From Azolla caroliniana (Eukaryota > Polypodiophyta), in the NCBI GenBank assembly GCA_043228905.1, contig JBHGNT010000009.1, positions 20,832,001-20,896,000 on the forward strand: a stretch of 64,000 bases of DNA, written 5' to 3'. Of the stretch, positions 38,110 through 48,466 are shown piece by piece. How positions within the stretch are numbered: position 1 is the stretch's first letter; every line of letters starts with the position of its first letter. The notes beneath the pieces are model-generated. The model did not search any database, had not been told where the DNA came from, and was given only the letters and a program-made list of their open reading frames with translations. The position numbers were made by a program, and so were the translations under genes.

Positions 38110-38236
38110 GATGAAACATTAGGTTTAGGGTTTAAGGCTTAGAGATTGATGAAACATTAGGTTTAGGGTTTAGGGCTTAGAGATGGACGAAACATTAGGT
38201 TTAGGGTTTAGGTCTTAGAGATTGATGAAACATTAG
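38110..38236. repeat. 38-bp tandem repeat carrying telomere-like TTTAGGG
   Basis: Units start at 38110, 38148, 38186 and 38224 (the last partial), exactly 38 bp apart. Each begins GATGAAACATTAGG or GACGAAACATTAGG and contains TTTAGGGTTTA, close to two plant telomere units. Few differences exist between copies. Confidence 0.92.
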
Positions 38237-38607
38237 TAAAGAGGAGTATAAAAAACATAACTATACTTCCCAAAAAAATTGTGCCAAATTTAGAAGGAAG
38301 GGGATTGAAGACATTAATTAGCATAGAGGAGTTTTGATAAACATATATACATAACTAGCAATGGGCATGGTTTTGGCTCAAACCGAACCAAACCGTTAAC
38401 CCATGGTTTAACGGTTTATTGGTTCTAAATTTGTTTAATGGTTTGGATTTTCGACAAACAGTTTGGTTTCGGTTCTAAAACTCGGGTTTATAGGTTTAAT
38501 TTAAAGGTTTATAGTTTTTTGGTTAACCATTTTTTACCTTAATAGTTTATTAATTTAATGGTTTTTTATTGATTTAATAAATTGAACTCGAATGCTTATT
38601 TAATTTA

Positions 38608-39704
38608 GGGAAAAGTACCAGGATACCCCTGGAAGTTCGTCTATTTACCAGAATGCCCTTGGAAGTTCCAAATTTATCAAATTACCCCTATGTCCAAAAA
38701 AATACACTTTATAAAGTAATTATACACTCAAATCTACAAGCCCTATTTACCAGAATACCCTTAAACCTAAATTTATTTACCATAATGCCACTATATATCT
38801 ATTTTGATCAATTTATACCACTTTTATTTTTCAAAATACATCATAAATCAAACTAAATTATCAAAAAATTTCAATCGAAAGGTCACCTTAAAATCCAATT
38901 CTATGAATTTACACCGAATTATACTGGCTTAATCCCATAAAACCAATTTTGTCATTGAAGTGACCAAAATTTAATCTTAAAACCAAAACATTTGATCGCA
39001 CACCAAATTTTACCATTGCGATGCCATTTTGAAGCCAAAATCCATGAATTTGCGGCCAAAATGTTAAACCAAATCTCATGAAAAACTTTACTACCAAAAT
39101 GTCATTTTAAACGAAATCTCACCTAACACTTGCTATTAAAATGCCATCTTAAACCAAATTACACGATTTTACACTCGCAAACCAAAATTAATTATCGAAA
39201 TGTAATAATTGCATGTTATTGAAATTGTTTGTGAATCCGCAAATTCATGGAATTTTGGCTTCAAAATGGCATCCCAATGGTAAAATTTGGTGTGTGATCA
39301 AATGTTTTGGTTTTAAGATTAAATTTTGGTCACTTCAATCACAAATTTAACTTTTATGGGATTAAGCCAGTACAACTCGGTGTAATTTCATAGAATTGGA
39401 TTTTAAGGTGACCTTTCAATTGAATTTTTTTATATATAATTTAATTTTGATAATTTAGTTTGATTTATGATGTATTTTGAAAAATAAAAGTGGTATAAAT
39501 TGGTCAAATAGGTATATAGTGGCATTATAGTAAATAAGTTTAGGTTTAAGGGTATTATGGTAAATAGAGCTTGTAGATTTAAGTGTATAATTTTACTTTA
39601 TAAAGTGTATTTTTTTGGACATAGGGGTAGTTTGGTAATTTTGGAACTTCCAGGGGCATTATAGTAAATAGACGAACTTCTAGGGGTATCCTAGTACTTT
39701 TCCC
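38608..39704. mobile_element. Mutator-like foldback element 1 with 9-bp target duplication
   Basis: Inverted arms 38608-39055 and 39237-39704 (about 450 bp each) surround a 181-bp spacer. The left end is GGGAAAAGTACCAGGATACC and the right end ends GTATCCTAGTACTTTTCCC. Perfect 9-bp direct repeats TTTAATTTA flank it (38599-38607 and 39705-39713), the target-duplication length of Mutator-like elements. No coding region lies inside. Within each arm a TTTACCA-AAT-CCC motif recurs about every 30-40 bp. Confidence 0.9.
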
Positions 39705-39728
39705 TTTAATTTAATGTATTTTTGTTTA

Positions 39729-40046
39729 GGAAAAAGTACCAGGATACCCTTGGAAGTTCGTCTATTTACCAAAATGCCCCTAGAAGTTCCAAAATTACCA
39801 AACTACCCCTATTTCCAAAAAATTACACTTTATAAAGGTAATTATACACTCAAATATTTGGTAAATAGGGCTAGTTCGAGTCCATTTCTTCTATCTTTGG
39901 TAAATAGGGCTTGTAGATTTGAGTGTATAATTACTTTATAAAGAACGTGTAATTTTTTGGACGTAGGGGTAGTTTGGTAAATTTGGAACTTCTCGGGGCA
40001 TTCTGATAAATAGACGAACTTCCAAGGGTATCCTTGTACTTTTCCC
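39729..40046. mobile_element. Mutator-like foldback element 2, short relative, with 9-bp target duplication
   Basis: The ends GGAAAAAGTACCAGGATACC and GGGTATCCTTGTACTTTTCC match element 1. Arms of about 130 bp enclose a short centre with TTTGGTAAATAGGGCT in two direct copies. Perfect 9-bp repeats TTTTGTTTA flank it (39720-39728 and 40047-40055). It is 318 bp long and starts only 24 bp after the end of element 1. Confidence 0.9.
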
Positions 40047-40305
40047 TTTTGTTTATTTAGATATTTAATTAATTTGATTTAAAAGTTTTATTAAATGGTT
40101 CAGTTTCATTTCAACTTTTCCGTAAACGGTTTAGTTTGGTTATTGTTTTATATAAACGGTTCGGTTCGGTTTCATCGCCGAACCGTGCTCACTATACATA
40201 AGTAGTTTTATGTACTTCCCAAAATTTCTCTGCTGAAGCTTGAGGAAAGGGATTGCAAGAGCAAGAAGAAAATAGAAAGAAAGAAAGGGATCAGAGCTCC
40301 TGGCT

Positions 40306-41083
40306 ATGGCGGCCTGTCTCTCTCCTTCCTCCTCCGACCACCTGCAGAAACAAAGAGATCCCCTGTGGTTACCTCTCACAGAAGTTGTTTGTTTCTCTTC
40401 CTCCTCCCTTGCAGCTTTGTTCAGACATCACTCGATTATATCTGCAAGTATCGATCATAAACTACCATCTCAGGGTCAGTCTTCTTCCTCTCTTCCATGG
40501 TCTCGTATCAGCAAGAAATGTTTTACGCTTTAAAGGACGGAGGAAGGAGAGCATAAATGACTAGAACCTCAATCAGAAGAATGAGAAGGAAGTGGTGAAA
40601 GTTTTCAGTTGTAAAGGCATTTTCAGGGAACAGAGGTTTGAATGTTATCAGCCGTACACCTGCCATAGATAGAGTGTTATCAGCCGTTGGATATTTCCTT
40701 CCATTCCTCGATGGGATGCAATACGGACACAGTTTCCTTCAATAGAGGTCATCGTCAGACCAATTGTCCCCCTCCTCCATCTCTACTCGAGCATCCCATA
40801 TGCAAATTTTGTGGTTTTCTTCACAATCTACCTTGCTCTTGTCAAAAACCCCAGCTTTCCAGGGTATGTCAGGTTCAATGCAATGCAAGCATGTGTCTTG
40901 GATGTTCTTATTGTTATACATCTCATCGTTCAGAGGATCTTCAGCCCAAAGAGTGGATTCGGTCTTGATCTTATCATCCTGTTCTACAATGTTGTCTTTG
41001 TTTCGCTTCTTGTGATTGTGGTTTTTGGCATGACTTATGATCTCTTCATGTTTCGTAGCTCTCATGATTGTTGTTTAAGTTGA
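40306..41083 (+). pseudogene. TIC20-family chloroplast import translocon protein, apparent one-base frameshift
   Basis: Proposed exon 1 (40306-40474) encodes a Ser-rich N-terminus MAACLSPSSSDHLQ, like a chloroplast transit peptide. The intron 40475-40608 is GT-AG, and exon 2 continues in phase with RVLSAVGYFLPFLDGMQYG. The frame then stops at TAG (40742-40744). One base over, the protein continues VRPIVPLLHLYSSIPYANF and NPSFPGYVRFNAMQACVLDV, the TIC20 signature, with hydrophobic helices to 41083. TIC20 proteins are inner-envelope membrane proteins of the import channel. A single missing base near 40743 explains the break. The C-terminus is also shorter than usual and ends FRSSHDCCLS instead of the family's conserved tail. 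It is either a recent pseudogene or a sequencing error. Confidence 0.75.
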
Positions 41084-41836
41084 CACGTGATGTTAGAATA
41101 AGAAATTTAGTTGGTACTCTATAAATGATTTGGGAATTGAGAAGTGCACATTAGCAGCTGAGGTCTAATATTATATCCAATTGTTTTCAGGGCATAATCG
41201 AAGCTCTCATATTTTAATACGTTCAGTCTATTTGAATGTCAGAAGGTGCTACCAGGCCCTAAATCAGCAGATATGGGAAATCATAAACTTAGAAGCTGTT
41301 TGTGCTAATGGTTTTTCACATGACATGTATATTTTGGATTCCTTGCTGAAGAATATATAGGTTTGGATGGCCATAGATTTATTGGAGATCTGTTGATTGA
41401 CTTAAAAGTTTCATAAGAGTGCAGTAAAGGGGAAATACTCCAATGCAAACTTGTATTTAAAAAGTGGCTTTTCTGAGAATCAGACGAAACCATTGCAGAA
41501 CTTATGTTTGTATAACTTTCATATGTGCAGGTAGGGATTGTGTACTTGAATAGCTTTGTGGTATTAGACCTGTGATTCATTCACCTTTATCAACATAATC
41601 TTCGCTTTCCATTGTGAACTGAGAAATGGTAATATATGTGTATAATTATATACATATGACGGAGACAAGTGCAAAATGTTATTTTTTTACGTGGTTGGTG
41701 TTTCTTAATCTTGTCAACTGATGTGGTTCAAAGCTTGCACATATTTTTGTTGAAGAATGTTAAAGAGAAGTGTTTAGTGAAATGATGTTCACTTCATTCT
41801 ATTAATTGCAGCTGTGACATTCTGTGTGTTGTGCAG
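41084..41836. other. Stretch between TIC20 remnant and hypothetical ORF
   Basis: No exon is recognised. It may be 3'UTR or intron; an acceptor-like TTGTGCAG ends at 41836. Confidence 0.35.
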
Positions 41837-42150
41837 ACGACGAGGACGAAGACGAAAATCTTATGGTGGATCATGGCCATGTCCATGTCCATGTCCATCC
41901 TGATCCTGATCTCATGCTCATGGATTGCTCCTCCTATCCACCCCCATCATCTGAGAATTCCTTAGATCCCATCAGACCCTTCTCCATCTCCCTGGCACTG
42001 TTGATTATGGTGACTTCGATTGGAACAATGCTGTGCCTTACAAGCTACTCAGAGATGCGTGGATTCATGCCTCCCTTCTTCTGGTCGTCTGAGCTTTCAC
42101 CATCTCCTTTCAGTAACAAGTATCGTCTTCGTCAGTCCAGGAACTTGTGA
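41837..42150 (+). CDS. Hypothetical exon or ORF, acidic and His-rich with one hydrophobic segment
   Basis: I do not recognise this protein. From the acceptor-like site at 41836 the frame reads DDEDEDENLMVDHGHVHVHV, then a Pro/Ser region, a hydrophobic stretch ISLALLIMVTSIGTMLCL, and a basic end; the first ATG is at 41863. The His-Val repeat comes from a CATGTC microsatellite-like run at about 41877-41900. It may be a terminal exon of a transcript from the TIC20 locus, a separate small gene or chance coding. Confidence 0.25.
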
Positions 42151-43344
42151 AAAGGTTAGATTTTTTCACTGCATCTGTGTGAAGTGTCAGTTTCTTGGTA
42201 GGATCATAGCGTTTTGAACTGTGAAGGGGTTAATTTTAGTCCCTATATCTGTGTGTGTGTGCATGTTTCTTGTTCGACCTAGTACAAACTGTGGAGAGCT
42301 GAGATCTGATCACTGTCTCTATCTGCCTGTCTATTATTTGATTTCTGAATGTTTAGGAAAGCTTAGATTTGATCGCTCTTTGTCCGTCAGTTTCTTTTTC
42401 AAACTGTGAAAAATATTCACTATCTCTCTTTCTCTATCTGTTGCTTGGCTAACGTGTGAAAGGTTTAGATTTTGTTCACTCTCACACTCTGTGTGTGTGC
42501 ATTTCCTTTATCGAATATGTTACACCATACCACGTTTTGTACAATACTAGAACTCTTTTAGCTTAAGTTCTATTTTTATTTTATTTTTTTAGTTCTGATG
42601 ATTGGATAAATACCCCATTTTGTTGTACACCAATTATCTCATGGGCCAAATTTGGCCTTATAAGACGTTAATATATCTTTCTTTCTTTCTCTCTTACACA
42701 CACACAGTCTCTCTCTATGTTTTGTATCACTCTGTCAATGGCCAGATTTTATCACTCACTCACTCACACGCACACACACATTGTGTTTTGTATCACTCTG
42801 TCAATGGCCAGATTTTATCACTCACTCACTCACACGCACACACACATTGTGTTACGCAATGGTCTCCTTCTTACCAATGTAAAAATGGTATTTGGTTGGC
42901 CTTTATATGCGCAAGGTTTGATTTTGATCACTTCTCTGTGCATAGATTACATCGTTAGCCAATGTTTTGGTTTTGATTAGATTAGCTTGTGTGCGTGTGT
43001 CACCTTTCAATTTGTTCCTATGTTTAATGTCTTTCTTGTCTTGCTATGCAAACGTGCATTATAAGTCTGTATGCTTCGTCAATTTCTCTCTTTGTGCATA
43101 AGGTCAGATTGTATTTTGAGTCCAAATGATGGAAATGCTATATTTGATCTCTCTTTCAAAATGCATAAGATTAAATAAGTATTCCAAAATGTGTATGATT
43201 AGATTAGTTTTGTATTTCAATATTGCTTAAATTTCTGTGATTTGATTACAATTGGGCCTTTACAGCCCAACACTTCAGGTGCTACAACCACCACCTAATT
43301 AGGGGTCACCGCCAAATATAAAAACCATGCCTGATGTTGAGCCG
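42151..43344. other. Intergenic stretch with T-rich and simple repeats
   Basis: This contains short TCTC and ACAC runs and the 66-bp duplication listed separately. No gene is recognised. Confidence 0.45.
42718..42849. repeat. Perfect 66-bp tandem duplication
   Basis: Two identical units start at 42718 and 42784 with TGTTTTGTATCACTCTGTCA and end in CACACACACATTG. Confidence 0.93.
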
Positions 43345-43350
43345 AAGGTA

Positions 43351-44431
43351 TCAAGATACCCTCCCCCCCCAATCCGAATCCGTCCAACCAACTAGAGAAG
43401 TATCGATCCATCCACTAGGTTGTAATGAATTCTTGGATTGGAAGCTTAGATATGTGAGACCCATATCCTTGGTATATTGGAGATATCGTAGAACGCATTT
43501 AAGAGCTTGCCAATGTGCAAGTCCAGGATTTTGCATAAATCTAGAAAGAAATCTTGTACAATAAGAAAGATCGGTATGAGTGCAACTCACAAGATACCTT
43601 ATACAACCTAAGATTTGGTGTCCTTCTATGCGATTTCGGGTGACCTTGATTCCAAGACAATATTTGAGAGGTCCAAGATCTTTCATTGGGAACTTCTCCT
43701 TTAATTGATTTATTGTCTTCCTTATTGAAGCTATAGAATTAGAAGCAATCGGTAAATCATCCACATAAACACCAATAATTACATAGATGGCGCCTTCCTT
43801 GCGAATATAGATATTTGGTTCGGCTTGAAGACGATTGAAGCTGATGGAGATAAGATAAGTATGTAATTTGAAATGCCACATCTGCGAAGATTGTTTTAGA
43901 CCATATAATGATTTGTGGAGTTTACAAACATAGTTCGGAAATTGAGGATCTAAAAAGTAACTTGCTTGCTCCATATAAATCTCCTCCTTGAGATCTCCAT
44001 GTAGAAAAGCGGTCTCAATGTCGAGATGATGGAGTTCATGGTTAAGGCTCACGGAAATAGAGAACATTAGCCGTAGAGGCACCATTTTTAAGGTAGGTGC
44101 AATTGTATCTTTAAAATCTATGCCGGGGATTTGTGAAAATCCTCTACAACAACACGTGCCTTAAATCGAACCACAACGCCATGGGCGTCTGTTTTCTGGT
44201 AAGGACCCATTTGCATGAAATAACACTTCGATCTTTGGGGTGTGGAACTAAGGCCCAAGTCTTATTCCGACTTAAAGCATCCATTTTGGGTTGCATTGCG
44301 GCCTCCCATTGCATAGCATTGGGACAATGAAGAACCTTTTCTGGTGTTAAGTCAAAAACTTGATCGTGATCATCCATATCATTATTGTCGACATCAACCA
44401 ATAGCATTTCAATTGGTTTAGAAATCTCCAT
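43351..44431 (-). pseudogene. Copia B reverse transcriptase
   Basis: The N-terminal part (44431-44144) has WEAAMQPKMDALSRNKTW and VISCKWV. After a frame change the RT continues (44085-43351) with LDIETAFLHGDLKEEIYM and the catalytic box YVDD (in IGVYVDDLPIASN). A deletion is evident before IEGHQILGCIRYL, and RNase H is cut off after GWTDSDWGG near a run of eight C (plus-strand spelling). Unlike the other retroelements here, this copy keeps its YVDD box. Confidence 0.85.
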
Positions 44432-44866
44432 AAGTTCATTAATATTCTTAATTGTTCTTTTGATTTTGGTTTTCTTGATTTTAATTGTTGAAAATGCTCT
44501 TCATCCTTAAGATTTGAGTTTAGTGAAACACGAAGAAATGAGTTTTTGGAGAAATTTTTATGTGAGACATCCTTATTAGTTCCTCCGGGGTCGTTGAAAT
44601 TATCACCAACTTTAGGGGAGATATCAAGAGAGGATGAAGACGACAAAACATGAGTTGGAGTACATAGACTTTCTTCATTCATTTGATGAAGTTTTTCCAT
44701 TGGTGACTTTGATTGTTGTCCATCATCTTCATCTTTACTTGGTTGATTTGGATGGTAGTGGCGAACACTTGATTTAAATGGGATTTGATGATGATAATGT
44801 GTTACTTTACTTTGAATTGTTGCATCCTCGTCAAGCTTTCGCACTCGTTCTCTAGTAATAGCCTTT

Positions 44867-46195
44867 CTACTCTTTTCTATGCGAGATATTCAAAGGCATT
44901 AGTACGTTTGTATTAATATTTTGATGACAATGTTCTACCTTGGTTGGGATATTTGATAAGAGACTCTCCTCATCGAACATAACTGATTGGCTAAATAAAG
45001 ATTTCCTTGTCCTGAGATTAAATAATTTGTAGGCTTTGACTTTGGCCGATTCTCTATAACCAACGAAAATTCCTTTTCTAGCATGTGGATCTAACTTTCT
45101 CCTTTTCTCTTGTGGAATGTGACTGTATGCCGTGGCACCAAATACACGAAGGTGTGAAAGATTTGGTTTGTGGCCAAACCACATTGCATATAGAGTATTC
45201 AAACCAAGAGGTTTATGAGGTGATTGATTTTGAAGGTAGCAAGCGGTTGCAATCGCCTCTTGCCAAAATTGATTGTGAAGCCCCGAAACTTGTAGCATAC
45301 TAAGACTAGCGTCCAAGAGTGTTCGATTCTTACGTTCGGTGACTCCATTTTGTTGTGGATTATAAGGAACGGTATGTTCATGCCTAATGCCATGCTCTTG
45401 ACAAAACTTTATCCATACATGTGAGAAATATTCACCACCATTGTTCGTTCTTATTGTGTTTATTTTACTTTGACATTGATTTTCCACATAAACTTTATAA
45501 GTTGAGAAACCATTAAAATCCTCGGATTTTGCTTTCAAGAAATATATAATTGTGAATCTTGTATGATTGTCAATAAATGAAATAAAGTACTTGTTACCAA
45601 TGACGTGGTTGGCATTGGACCACATAAATATGAGTGAACTAATTGTAGCCTTCTTTCGGTTTGACTCACACATTGTTGGAATTGTTGACGACTTTGTTTT
45701 CCGAAAATACAACCTTCACATAATGGTAAGTGCCTAAAAGGTGTTGTTGGCATTCCTTCACTTAACTTGACAAAACTTTATCCATACATGTATGCCATGC
45801 TCTTGACAAAACTTTATCCATACATGTATGCCATGCTCTTGACAAAACTTTATCCATACATGTGAGAAATATTCACCACCATTGTCCGTTCTTATTGTGT
45901 TTATTTTACTTCGACATTGATTTTCCACATAAGCTTTATAAGTTGAGAAACCATTAAAAGCCTCGGATTTTGCTTTCAAGAAATATATAATTGTGAATCT
46001 TGTATGATCGTCAATAAATGAAATAAAGTACTTGTTACCAATGACGTGGTTGGCATTGGTCCACATAAATCTGAGTGAACTAATTGTAGCCTTCTTTCGG
46101 TTTGACTCGCACTATGTTGGAATTGTTGACGACTTTGTTTTCCGAAAATACAATCTTCATATAATGGTAAGTGCCTAAAAGGTGTTGTTGGCATT
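44867..46195 (-). pseudogene. Copia B integrase region with internal duplication
   Basis: Catalytic signatures are visible: TNNGGEYFSHVW (second Asp altered to Asn in the lower copy; TDNGGEYF in the upper copy), NPQQNGVTERKNRTLLDAS (Glu) and CIFGKQSRQQF from the zinc-binding part. A block of about 383 bp is present twice (45387-45769 and 45828-46210), so the integrase is not colinear. The C-terminal GIFVGYRESAKVKAYKLF is intact. Confidence 0.85.
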
Positions 46196-46210
46196 CCTTC
46201 ATTTAACTTG
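45387..46210. repeat. 383-bp direct duplication with 36-bp repeats at the junction
   Basis: The copies 45387-45769 and 45828-46210 are offset by 441 bp and differ at a few sites. Between them a 36-bp unit beginning TATGCCATGCTCTTGACAAA occurs at 45791 and 45827, preceded by a partial unit. The arrangement suggests slippage or repeated template jumping. Confidence 0.88.
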
Positions 46211-46297
46211 TGTATTTGAGTGGTTTTTCATCGACTTTGGATTCAAATGTCCAAGACGATAATGCCAAAAGTAGGGTGGTATTGGTGATGATGTTGC

Positions 46298-47113
46298 CTA
46301 ATGTTGTGTGTTGCCTAATGTTGTGTGTGCTTCAATTTGTGTTTCCTCCATCATTTGAAGAGGATAAAGGCGGCCAAGTTTTGGGCATGATGTTAACATT
46401 TCACCATTTGGTAGTTTATGTTTAATAATAGCACAATTTGAGTCGAATTCGATAATAGTTCCATATGTTGTTGCTTCACTAACTGATAATAATTTTTTTG
46501 TGATACTTGGAACATAGTGAACATTTGGAATTCTCATTGACCTTGTTTGATTAATGGAAAGGTGAACTCCTTTTCCAATTGTGGCTTTTGTGCCATTGTC
46601 TCCAAATTGAACTTCTAGGGCTCATGGAAGTGTTTTATAATTGTGGAGCAAGTTCTTGTTGTGAGGGAGATGGTGTGTTGCACCAGTGTCAAGCAACCAA
46701 AGATTTGAGGCATTCTCTGATTTTGCTACCGCCATATACGCTTCTATTTTGTTAAATCCACTTTCACCTTTTGTTTGTACTACTTCCATCTCACACATGA
46801 ATGCTTGTATAAAATTGTTGTCTCCATCTTCATATTCTTTAGTATTGGATTGTAATGAGGCATTGCTTGCTTGTGGAAAGAATCTTCTACCTTTTCCCTT
46901 TTGGTCGTATTGTTTCTTTTGACACTCGCGTTCAAGATGGCCCGGTTTGTTGCAATATCTACAAAAAATTGTAGACATGGTGATTGCACTTGCTCCTCCT
47001 TGGATGAAATTTTTGGAATGTCTTCGGCGTGTGGTAATTGCCTTTGTAAGAATTGCCTTTGTAATGATGCCTCATGGATGCCGCCATTGCCATGTGACTT
47101 GTGTCTGTTTGAC
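46298..47113 (-). pseudogene. Copia B gag C-terminus, protease and GAG-pre-integrase
   Basis: On the minus strand the CCHC knuckle CRYCNKPGHLEREC lies just after the Met at 46978, followed by the protease WLLDTGATHHLPHNK with its catalytic Asp intact. The GAG-pre-integrase part MRIPNVHYVPSITKKLLSVS follows after a stop or shift near 46620. The upstream part of gag is missing beyond about 47113. Confidence 0.85.
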
Positions 47114-47134
47114 CATTTGGTAGTTTATGGTGAA

Positions 47135-48420
47135 ATAAATGTTAACAACATCATGCCCAAAACTTGGCCGTCTTTATCCTCTTCAAATGATAGAGGAAAC
47201 ACAAATTGAAGCACACACAACATTAGGCAACATCACCACCAATACCACCCTACTTTTGGCATTATCGTCTTGGACATTTGAATCCAAAGTCGATGAAAAC
47301 CATTCAAATACACTAGGTAAGTGAAGGAATGCCAACAACACCTTTTAGGCGCTTACTTTCGGAAAACAAAGTCGTCAACAATTCCAACATAGTGCGAGTC
47401 AAACCGAAAGAAGGCTACAATTAGTTCACTCATATTTATGTGGTCCAATGCTAACCACGTTATTGGTAACAAGTACTTTATTTCATTTATTGACGATCAT
47501 ACAAGATTCACAATTATATATTTCTTGAAAGCAAAATCCGAGGATTTTAATGGTTTCTCAACTTATAAAGTTTATGTGGAAAATCAATGTCAAAGTAAAA
47601 TAAACACAATAAGAACGGACAATGGTGGTGAATATTTCTCACATGTATGGATAAAGTTTTGTCAAGAGCATGGCATTAGGCATGAACATACCGTTCCTTA
47701 TAATCCACAACAAAATGGAGTCACCGAACGTAAGAATCGAACACTCTTGGACGCTAGTCTTAGTATGCTACAAGTTTCGGGGCTTCACAATCAATTTTGG
47801 CAAGAGGCGATTGCAACCGCTTGCTACCTTCAAAATCAATCACCTCATAAACCTCTTGGTTTGAATACTCTATATGCAATGTGGTTTGGCCACAAACCAA
47901 ATCTTTCTCACCTTTGTGTATTTGGTGCCACGACATACGGTCATATTCCACAAGAGAAAAGGAGAAAGTTAGATCCACATGCTAGAAAAGGAATTTTCGT
48001 TGGTTATAGAGAATCGGCCAAAGTCAAAGCCTACAAATTATTTGATCTCAAGACAAGGAAATCTTTATTTAGCCGATCGGTTATGTTCGATGGGGAGGGT
48101 CTCTTATCAAATATCCCAACCAAGGTAGAACATTGTCATCAAAATATTAATACAAACGTACTAATGCCTTTGAATATCTCGCATAGAAAAGAGTACAAAG
48201 GGACTATTACTAGAGAATGAGTGTGAAAGCTTGATGAGGATGCAACAATTCAAAGTAAAGTAACACATTATCATCATCAAATCCCATTTAAATCAAGTGT
48301 TCGCCACTACCATCCAAATCAACCAAGTAAAGATGAAGATGATGGACAACAATCAAAGTCACCAATGGAAAAACTTCATCAAATGAATGAAGAAAGTCTA
48401 TGTACTCCAACTCATGTTTT

Positions 48421-48427
<7 letters not shown>
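47135..48427 (+). pseudogene. Inverted copia B fragment, integrase coding
   Basis: An open frame 47438-48220 holds most of the integrase core and C-terminal region: FISFIDDHTRFTIIYFLKA, RTDNGGEYFSHVW, NGVTERKNRTLLDAS and GIFVGYRESAKVK. It lacks the duplication seen in the left arm and keeps the canonical Asp in TDNGGEY. It ends in a TC microsatellite (48425-48453). Confidence 0.85.
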
Positions 48428-48455
<28 letters not shown>

Positions 48456-48466
48456 AATTTTTCACA

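Larger units (their letters stand above)
38354..40192. mobile_element. hAT-like non-autonomous element (outer), split by two later insertions
   Basis: The 8-bp sequence TATACATA flanks both sides (38346-38353 and 40193-40200), the target-duplication length of hAT elements. The left end has TAGCAATGGGCATGGTTTT followed by CAAACCGAACCAAACCGTT. The reverse complement of the right end has TAGTGAGCACGGTTCGG followed by GAAACCGAACCGAACCGTTT, so the termini are imperfect inverted repeats. Without the two inserted elements it would be about 400 bp. The exact first and last bases are uncertain because the terminal match is imperfect. Confidence 0.6.
43345..47134 (-). mobile_element. Copia element B, decayed, minus strand, no LTRs
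   Basis: Read on the minus strand, from about 47113 down: gag end with CCHC knuckle, protease, GAG-pre-integrase, integrase (partly duplicated), linker and reverse transcriptase, breaking off at about 43345 just after the start of RNase H (GWTDSDWGG). No LTR was found at either end. At its gag end it abuts an inverted, partial copy of itself (47135-48427). Confidence 0.88.
44642..48427. repeat. Large inverted repeat derived from copia B
   Basis: The left arm 44642-46402 (including its 441-bp expansion) is complementary to the right arm 47135-48427 (about 1.29 kb), with a loop of about 730 bp holding gag and protease. Both arms encode the same integrase segment in opposite orientations with only scattered differences. 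At the inner junction (about 47117-47140) TTTGGTAGTTTAT in left-arm orientation is followed directly by GGTGAAATAAATG in the opposite orientation. Confidence 0.88.

Noticed and set aside
38608-39704. Arms of the foldback element as an assembly artefact
   Set aside because: The arms are diverged from each other and each end has its own target duplication, which an artefact would not produce.
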